A program made the position numbers and the translations under genes. Under the pieces are notes generated by a model. The model worked only from the letters and a program-made list of their open reading frames with translations. It had not been told where the DNA came from and did no database searches. A stretch of DNA of 11,761 nucleotides from NCBI GenBank assembly GCA_026702635.1, contig JAPPBZ010000237.1:1-11761 (forward strand), in the 5' to 3' direction. The stretch comes from Bacteroidota bacterium. Its GTDB lineage: Bacteria; Bacteroidota; Rhodothermia; Rhodothermales; Bin80. Of this stretch, positions 7,436 to 11,761 are shown one piece after another; the first letter of the stretch is position 1; each line of letters opens with the position of its first letter.

Positions 7436-7456
7436 CAGTGCTTGTGCAGAGCACTG
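7436..7456. repeat. Inverted repeat 7/7/7 just upstream of the der promoter box
   Basis: CAGTGCT (7436-7442), spacer TGTGCAG, and AGCACTG (7450-7456) form a perfect inverted repeat ending 36 bp before the der ATG. If TATAAT at 7470-7475 is the -10 box, this repeat covers the -35 region, where an activator or repressor could act (inference). It is not followed by a T-run, so it is not a terminator. Confidence 0.6.
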
Positions 7457-7469
7457 GTGCGATCACGTA

Positions 7470-7475
7470 TATAAT
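7470..7475 (+). promoter_or_regulatory. Candidate -10 box for der
   Basis: A perfect TATAAT lies 17 bp upstream of the der ATG, within TATATAAT. The -35 position at a 17-bp spacing (7447-7452, CAGAGC) is poor, which is compatible with activator dependence or with this not being a promoter. The implied leader is only about 10 nt. Confidence 0.35.
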
Positions 7476-7492
7476 CCCCAGAAGAATTCAAG

Positions 7493-8806
7493 ATGCTCGT
7501 TGCTATTGTTGGTCGTCCGAACGTAGGGAAGTCCACGCTCTTTAATCGGCTCACAGAGACTCGTCAGGCGATTGTACATGATGCCCCGGGGGTGACGCGA
7601 GATCGTGTATATGGTCAGGTGCTCTGGAATGGGCGGGAATTTGCACTGGTAGATACGGGCGGGTATGTGCCCCGGAGTGCCGATCGTTTCGAGCGTGCAA
7701 TACGTGAGCAGGTGGAGATCGCACTCGTTGAAGCCGATATCATCCTACTGGTTACAGATATCACGGCTGGCGTGACCGATCTGGATGAAGAAATGGCTCG
7801 GATGCTTCGGCGAAGCAAGAAGCCCGTTCTCGTGGTTGCCAATAAGGCAGACAATCAACAGCGTCGATGGGACGCAGCATCCATGTATAGTCTGGGATTG
7901 GGAGAGGTCTATCCGGTCAGCGCCACGAATGGAATGGGAACAGGAGACTTTCTCGATGCCGTGACGGCTGAACTGCCGGCTGAAGAGGCCATAGAGGAGG
8001 ATACTGGAGTCAGAGTTGCACTCATCGGGCGACCGAATGTCGGTAAATCGCAACTGACCAATACTCTGCTGCGTCAAGAGCGTTCAATCGTCACGGAAAT
8101 CAGCGGGACAACCCGGGATGCAGTGGATGCAAAGCTGATACACAATGATCAGGAAGTGATACTGGTTGATACCGCAGGACTGCGGCGACGAACCAAAGTT
8201 CATGAGAATGTCGAATTCTATGCCACGCTCCGTACCGAAAGGGCAATCCGAAATTGTGATGTGGCAGTACTGATCATAGATGCGACCATCGGATTAGAGG
8301 CCCAGGATATTCATGTCCTGAAGGAAGCAGAAGTGCTGAAGAAAGGGCTCGTAATCGTGGTAAATAAATGGGATCTCATCGAAAAAGAAACCAATACGGC
8401 CCGAGATACAGAAAAGGCAATCCGGGAGCGTTTGCAGACATTGGATTATGTGCCGATCCTCTTTGTCTCCGCGCTTACGGGGAAGCGGGCACACCGCGTA
8501 CTGGATGTGTGCCTGGAGATCATGCAAAGCGCAGTAACACGTATTCCGACTTCCGAACTTAATCAGACGATGCAGCGAGTGATCTTTCGGCATCATCCAC
8601 CCAGTTGGCGTGGACGTCATGTACAGATCAAGTATGTTTCCCAGGTCGGGGTATCTCCGCCGCTATTTGCATTTTTTTGTAACCATCCGCAGGGGATTGG
8701 GACCGGGTATGCTCGCTACCTGGAAAATCAGCTACGGGAGGCATACGGGTTTGAGGGGGTCCCGGTAACCCTGGCATTCCGGCGCAAATCACCAAAAGAG
8801 GAGTAG
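7493..8806 (+). CDS. der: Ribosome biogenesis GTPase Der (EngA)
   Basis: This 437-residue protein has two GTPase domains followed by a KH-like domain, the layout unique to Der/EngA. Domain 1 shows GRPNVGKS (7-14), PGVTRDR (32-38), DTGG (54-57) and NKAD (117-120). Domain 2 shows GRPNVGKS (179-186), GTTRDA (205-210), DTAG (226-229), NKWD (291-294) and SALTGK (326-331). The C-terminal KH-like region (about 350-430) ends with YARYLENQLREAYGFEGVPV. Der acts in the cytoplasm in late maturation of the 50S subunit and is essential in most bacteria. The ATG is only six residues before the first G1 motif, as usual. The residue after the second GKS is Gln where Ser is common; this lies outside the core G1 consensus. 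The gene heads the der-nuoI-DinB-like-holA run. The upstream AGAAG is at best a weak Shine-Dalgarno. Confidence 0.97.
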   Translation: MLVAIVGRPNVGKSTLFNRLTETRQAIVHDAPGVTRDRVYGQVLWNGREFALVDTGGYVPRSADRFERAIREQVEIALVEADIILLVTDITAGVTDLDEEMARMLRRSKKPVLVVANKADNQQRRWDAASMYSLGLGEVYPVSATNGMGTGDFLDAVTAELPAEEAIEEDTGVRVALIGRPNVGKSQLTNTLLRQERSIVTEISGTTRDAVDAKLIHNDQEVILVDTAGLRRRTKVHENVEFYATLRTERAIRNCDVAVLIIDATIGLEAQDIHVLKEAEVLKKGLVIVVNKWDLIEKETNTARDTEKAIRERLQTLDYVPILFVSALTGKRAHRVLDVCLEIMQSAVTRIPTSELNQTMQRVIFRHHPPSWRGRHVQIKYVSQVGVSPPLFAFFCNHPQGIGTGYARYLENQLREAYGFEGVPVTLAFRRKSPKEE

Positions 8807-8861
8807 CGGAACAATCGCTGCCCGATGTGATATTCAGGAGCGGATCGGCAACCGAAATTCT

Positions 8862-9572
8862 ATGCCTGGAGTACCGAAGAACACCAAGACCGAAAACGAG
8901 CGTAAGCTAAACTTCTGGGAGCGACTGTATCTGCCGGAGATTTTCAAGGGCTTGGCCTACAGTTTTCGGAAGATGGTGAAAGAACCGACGTACACGACTG
9001 AGTATCCAGATGAGCTATGGGAGCCGCCAGACTCCTACCGTGGACGCCCGGTGCTGGTGGAAGAAGAGGGGAAGCCGCGTTGTGTGTCCTGTAATCTTTG
9101 CGCCAAGGCTTGTCCACCCATGGCCATCTCTATGCAGTCGCGCGAAGTGGATGATCCCAATAGTAGCAAGGAGTGTGAACCCGCTTGGTTTGAAATCAAT
9201 ATGCTTCGCTGTATCTACTGTGGGTTCTGTGAGGAGGTATGTCCTGAAGAAGCAATTGTGATGTCAAAAGAATATGACCTCACCTTCCATGGGCGGGATG
9301 AAGCGATCTTTGGGTTGGATCGACTCCTGGTTCCTTCAGAGAGACTCACGGAAAGACTTGAATATTTGGAGCAAGCCCGTAATCAGCAGGAGAATGCTGA
9401 GCCTTGGCAGCACCGCAAAGACAATAACCTGCACAGCTTAAGGGATCGCCATCTCGTACGTGAGTTGGCCCAGAAGGAAATGCCGGCCCTAAAGAATACC
9501 CATCTACGTCCAGAGGAACCGATTGCGACAGAGAACACCTGGGAAGGTCGCCCTTCTTCAGACAATGTCTGA
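8862..9572 (+). CDS. nuoI: NADH-quinone oxidoreductase subunit I (NuoI), 4Fe-4S ferredoxin-like, with extended C-terminus
   Basis: This 236-residue protein has two 4Fe-4S motifs of the CxxCxxCxxxCP type: C74-C77-C80-C84 and C117-C120-C123-C127. Around them is the NuoI pattern: an N-terminal amphipathic FKGLAYSFRKMVKEPTYTTEYP, RGRPVLVEEEGKPRCVSCNLC, and RCIYCGFCEEVCPEEAIVMSKEYDL. NuoI holds clusters N6a and N6b in the peripheral arm of complex I and passes electrons towards the quinone-site subunit. It is longer than typical NuoI (about 160-180 residues): residues after about 165 form a charged, helical, Glu/Arg/Gln-rich tail with no cysteines. No other nuo gene is in the window, so the gene is separated from the rest of its complex, at least here. 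An alternative is a related ferredoxin-type oxidoreductase subunit. It lies 55 bp after der and overlaps the next gene by 8 bp. Confidence 0.87.
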   Translation: MPGVPKNTKTENERKLNFWERLYLPEIFKGLAYSFRKMVKEPTYTTEYPDELWEPPDSYRGRPVLVEEEGKPRCVSCNLCAKACPPMAISMQSREVDDPNSSKECEPAWFEINMLRCIYCGFCEEVCPEEAIVMSKEYDLTFHGRDEAIFGLDRLLVPSERLTERLEYLEQARNQQENAEPWQHRKDNNLHSLRDRHLVRELAQKEMPALKNTHLRPEEPIATENTWEGRPSSDNV

Positions 9573-10017
9573 GTTGGAGGGGCGGCGCGGTGACCTGCTG
9601 GATCAGCTAAACTACCTGTTAGACGAGATCGCCTCCTTACGGAGTATTACTTCACGCCTGCACGAAGCGCAGATCACAAATACGGAGCGCGGGCCGTCGG
9701 TGAAGCAGTGCTATGGTTCAATCATTATGCGGGATCGAAATGAAATCCTTCCTGCCCTGGAAAAATTATACAGGGGAAAACGCTCTCGGGCGGCGAAGGA
9801 GGTGGACTGGAATCGTCGCCCCATGGAAGAGATTCTGACAGAGGTGGAAGCGGCGCGGCAGTCGGTCATTGCAGCAGCAGGGAGGCTGAAGCCACAGGAT
9901 TGGACACAAGAGGTGGCGGACGGGATGGATGTGTATCAACTTCTTCTGGAAGCTTCGCATGCTGATGCAGATACGCTTCGGGAAGTCGCACAGAAGCTTT
10001 ATCGGTCCCACTCATAA
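9565..10017 (+). CDS. Small helical protein, possibly DinB/YfiT-like
   Basis: This protein has 150 residues. I chose the ATG at 9565 over an in-frame ATG at 9523, because the shorter form begins with a clean helix (MSELEGRRGDLLDQLNYLLDEI) and gives the 8-bp ATGTCTGA overlap with nuoI that marks translational coupling. Predicted content is four long helices, about 5-34, 43-71, 85-107 and 120-147. The last, MDVYQLLLEASHADADTLREVAQKL, resembles the final helix of DinB-like four-helix bundles (typically ...HDxxHLxxI...). The metal-binding histidines are mostly missing: only H33 and H132 are present, so a metal-dependent thiol or DNA-damage role cannot be claimed. No signal peptide or membrane segment is visible. 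The superfamily guess is tentative. Tight coupling to nuoI on one side and 6 bp to holA on the other show that it is a real gene. Confidence 0.75.
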   Translation: MSELEGRRGDLLDQLNYLLDEIASLRSITSRLHEAQITNTERGPSVKQCYGSIIMRDRNEILPALEKLYRGKRSRAAKEVDWNRRPMEEILTEVEAARQSVIAAAGRLKPQDWTQEVADGMDVYQLLLEASHADADTLREVAQKLYRSHS

Positions 10018-10023
10018 CAGAAA

Positions 10024-11094
10024 ATGTCCAGGAAGTACAGAAAATCGGTATTGGAGATCTATAAAGATCTGCGGCGGGATTTTCTGGAAGGGCGATACAA
10101 GCCAATCTATCTCCTGTACGGAGATGAGTCGTACCTGCCCGATCAACTTCAGAAAGTTCTGATTGCATGTGCACTGCCAGAAGAAGATCGGGACTTTAAC
10201 CTGGATGTGGTTCATGGGGCTGATGTGAATATTCAGTCCGTATTGAATATGTGCCAGATGGCTCCCATGCTGGCAGAGCGCCGCGTTGTTGTGATCAGGG
10301 GGTTCGACCAGCTTAAAAACAATAAGCTGTTTGCACACGTGGCCAATCAGCCAAACCCTGCCGCAGTCGTTCTCCTGATATGCGGGACACGTCCGCGATT
10401 CAATGCGAATCCCTACATGGCGCTGAGGAAGAACACAAAAGCAGTTCAGGTTGTGGAGTTCGCTTCGCTGTGGCGGAACCAGGCCGCGCAGTTTGTGCGT
10501 GAGTATGCTCAAGCTCGTGGTTATGAGCTGGAAGGGAGAGTACAGGATTTATTGGTAGAGTTCTTGGGTACGGGAATGGCATTACTCGCCCGGGAAATTG
10601 AAAAACTGATTACCTATGTCGGCACACGGGAGTCGAAGGTGATCACGAGACAAGATGTTCTGCAAGCCAGTGGGCAAACCCGCGAAATCAACGTGTTCGA
10701 ACTTCAGGATGCCATCATCCAGCGCAGAGCAGTGGATTCGCACAGGATCACAGAACAATTACTTCTTGGGGCTTCTTCCCGGCAGGGGGAAGCGCTGCGG
10801 ATTGTGGCAGTGCTGAGCAGTTATTTCATGAGGCTCTTGAAATTGCATGACTCTCTACGAGATAATTTGCGTCAGGCAGATCTTGCCAAACGAATTGGAG
10901 TAGCTCCGAACATGCTCCGTCGGTATCACGAGGCCGCCCGCAGCTGGCCCCTTCCGGAAGTCAAGCGGGCCATACAACTGCTTTTGAGTACCGATAGTGA
11001 AATCAAAGGGTTTTCCAAGCGTAGCCCCCGTTCAATTATGACGCTTTTCATTACACGGTTGCTGGCAGAACCTTTACAGCATCACGCGCGTTGA
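10024..11094 (+). CDS. holA: DNA polymerase III subunit delta (HolA)
   Basis: This 356-residue protein is of normal length for the clamp-loader delta subunit. HolA opens the beta sliding clamp as part of the delta-tau3-delta' complex in the cytoplasm. The N-terminal AAA+-like domain shows PIYLLYGDESYL (27-38), a degenerate P-loop without the GKT lysine, as expected for a non-ATPase subunit. It is followed by MAPMLAERRVVVIRG (79-93), the conserved strand before the clamp-contact region. Later segments (FLGTGMALLAREIEKLITYVG, INVFELQDAIIQRRAVDSHRI, LRIVAVLSSYFMRLLKLHDSL, and AKRIGVAPNMLRRYHEAARSW) match the middle and C-terminal helical domains. It starts 6 bp after the DinB-like gene and is probably the last gene of the der run. 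No Shine-Dalgarno precedes it; the upstream bases are A-rich. Confidence 0.95.
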   Translation: MSRKYRKSVLEIYKDLRRDFLEGRYKPIYLLYGDESYLPDQLQKVLIACALPEEDRDFNLDVVHGADVNIQSVLNMCQMAPMLAERRVVVIRGFDQLKNNKLFAHVANQPNPAAVVLLICGTRPRFNANPYMALRKNTKAVQVVEFASLWRNQAAQFVREYAQARGYELEGRVQDLLVEFLGTGMALLAREIEKLITYVGTRESKVITRQDVLQASGQTREINVFELQDAIIQRRAVDSHRITEQLLLGASSRQGEALRIVAVLSSYFMRLLKLHDSLRDNLRQADLAKRIGVAPNMLRRYHEAARSWPLPEVKRAIQLLLSTDSEIKGFSKRSPRSIMTLFITRLLAEPLQHHAR

Positions 11095-11257
11095 GGCTTT
11101 TGTGGAGATTCTGTGAACATTCTGCAAATTATCCTAGTAATTACGTGGAGAACTTGGAAACATTCGGGTTCAGCTTTCATTATGTCCTGTTGTGCAGGCT
11201 CACACCTCACTGACTTTTAACATCTGATCGTATGCTACATCGCTACTTCCGCACATC

Positions 11258-11716
11258 ATGTTGAATCGAGTCTCCTGGATGGACGAGTTCCTATGTGAGT
11301 ACGTAGATGGCACAATGGATTACTCGGTCCGCGCAGTGTTTGAGGAGTGCTTGGAGTGTGATTCCAGACTTGCAAAGAAAGTCAAGCACTTGCGTGGTAC
11401 CCGGCGGCTACTGAGCGAACATAGCTTTCGGGCACCGAAAGATTTGCGGAAGAGAGTTCGCCTGCGTTTGTCCCAATGCCTTCCATTCGCGACCCCGGTA
11501 CGCCCACCGCATACCAGTATTCTGGTTGGAACAGCAGCGGCAATCGCTTTGGCAGCAGCACTTGTAGCAGGGACTTCTCAGTATATTCCCGCACCCATGT
11601 CTGGAGTGCGCAGTGTAGCGAGCCCGATTGCAGAGGCTCAGAATCCGGACCCCAGTCAAATTAAGCGCGTTAACAGCGGGCCGTTGACGGAAATCTCTCC
11701 GGCTACGGGCTCTTAG
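11258..11716 (+). CDS. Anti-sigma-factor-like single-pass membrane protein
   Basis: This protein has 152 residues. The N-terminal 55 residues (WMDEFLCEYVDGTMDYSVRAVFEECLECDSRLAKKVKHLRGTRRLL) resemble the cytoplasmic anti-sigma domain of the zf-HC2/RsiW group, with a 'CEYVDGTMD' element. The canonical HxxxCxxC zinc motif is incomplete: C31 and C34 are present, but the histidine position (27) is Val. C13 might replace it (inference). A membrane helix follows at about 87-106 (SILVGTAAAIALAAALVAGT), then a short Pro/Ser-rich exterior tail. Such proteins usually hold an ECF sigma factor at the membrane, but no sigma factor gene is adjacent; holA lies upstream. A second ATG at codon 8 (11279) is possible. 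The stop codon lies within the following tRNA gene. Confidence 0.68.
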   Translation: MLNRVSWMDEFLCEYVDGTMDYSVRAVFEECLECDSRLAKKVKHLRGTRRLLSEHSFRAPKDLRKRVRLRLSQCLPFATPVRPPHTSILVGTAAAIALAAALVAGTSQYIPAPMSGVRSVASPIAEAQNPDPSQIKRVNSGPLTEISPATGS

Positions 11717-11761
11717 CTCAGTGGTTTAGAGCGCTCGCCTCACACGCGAGAGGTCACAGGT
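11707..11761 (+). tRNA. tRNA-Val (CAC anticodon), 3' end beyond the window
   Basis: The sequence folds as the first 55 nt of a tRNA. It has a 5' acceptor strand GGGCTCT (11707-11713), TA at positions 8-9, a D-stem GCTC/GAGC with a GG-containing loop, and an anticodon stem CTCGC/GCGAG enclosing the loop CTCACAC. The anticodon CAC reads GUG, valine. The variable region AGGTC and the start of the T-stem (ACAGGT) follow; the T-loop and 3' acceptor strand lie past the window end. The first 10 nt are shared with the end of the upstream CDS. Confidence 0.93.

Larger units (their letters stand above)
7211..7492. other. Divergent intergenic region, rich in perfect inverted repeats
   Basis: This 282-bp region lies between the divergent starts of the tonB-like gene and der. 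It has no convincing coding frame. It holds four perfect inverted repeats with 7-8 bp arms and short spacers (7244-7262, 7311-7328, 7371-7394, 7436-7456), and two smaller ones (TATTGT...ACAATA at 7362-7380 and GCCTT...AAGGC at 7384-7398) that overlap the third. A TATAAT box lies just before der. It probably contains both promoters, operators and possibly a structured RNA. Confidence 0.7.

Noticed and set aside
7493..8806. Loss of function in Der because of Gln after the second GKS
   Set aside because: The G1 consensus GxxxxGK(S/T) is complete (GRPNVGKS) and the other G motifs are intact. The changed residue lies outside the core motif.
8819..8853. Inverted repeat TGCC-CGAT...ATCGGCA between der and nuoI
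   Set aside because: It needs a bulged base and a 17-nt loop and has no T-run. It is within chance expectation and the genes look co-transcribed.
9523..9564. Longer start for the DinB-like gene (adds MRQRTPGKVALLQT)
   Set aside because: The ATG at 9565 gives the usual short stop/start overlap with nuoI and begins directly at the first helix. The extension would overlap nuoI by 50 bp and adds nothing recognisable.
10012..10512. A 166-codon minus-strand open frame opposite the holA start
   Set aside because: It is fully antisense to holA, whose N-terminal motifs are clear, and its translation resembles no protein family.
1..11761. CRISPR array, insertion sequence, prophage or defence system
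   Set aside because: I found no regularly spaced repeats, transposase or integrase, terminal inverted repeats with target duplications, or known defence domains. The gene content is housekeeping and envelope genes.

Overview
The window looks like chromosomal DNA of a Bacteroidota/Rhodothermota-type bacterium (FCB group). Three observations support this. A secreted 'choice-of-anchor B' protein carries a C-terminal YPNPFNPVT sorting domain for type IX secretion. A TonB-family protein has the VDQMPxLIGG...YPEIARK signature common in that group. Almost no gene has a Shine-Dalgarno sequence in front of its start. The assignment to Rhodothermota is inference. I see no transposase, integrase, phage gene, CRISPR array or obvious compositional island, so this is mostly an ordinary core-genome region.

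Layout: (1) 1-1121, plus strand: the 3' part of a TPR-repeat protein, followed after 2 bp by a GTG-started YqaA/DedA-like membrane protein. (2) 1114-2676, minus strand: the secreted LVIVD-repeat protein, which overlaps the yqaA end tail-to-tail by 8 bp. (3) 2920-6184, plus strand: a compact run of an RqcH/NFACT ribosome-quality-control protein, the undecaprenyl-diphosphatase UppP and an EcsC-family protein, with 30-37 bp gaps and a plausible sigma70-like promoter at 2749-2777. (4) 6452-7210, minus strand: a short TonB-like protein built from two nearly identical TonB C-terminal domains. (5) 7211-7492: a 282-bp divergent intergenic region unusually rich in perfect inverted repeats. (6) 7493-11094, plus strand: der (ribosome assembly GTPase), a stand-alone nuoI (complex I 4Fe-4S subunit), a DinB-like helical protein whose start overlaps nuoI by 8 bp, and holA (DNA polymerase III delta). 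(7) 11258-11761, plus strand: an anti-sigma-like single-pass membrane protein whose stop codon lies inside a tRNA-Val(CAC) gene that runs off the window end.

The clusters join housekeeping functions: ribosome rescue and assembly, cell-wall lipid recycling, respiration and replication. They do not form one obvious pathway. The observations most worth a second look are the inverted-repeat-rich tonB-like/der intergenic region, the recent internal duplication in the linker-less TonB-like protein, the CDS/tRNA overlap, and the orphan nuoI coupled to a DinB-like gene. I did not find a convincing new defence or mobile system.
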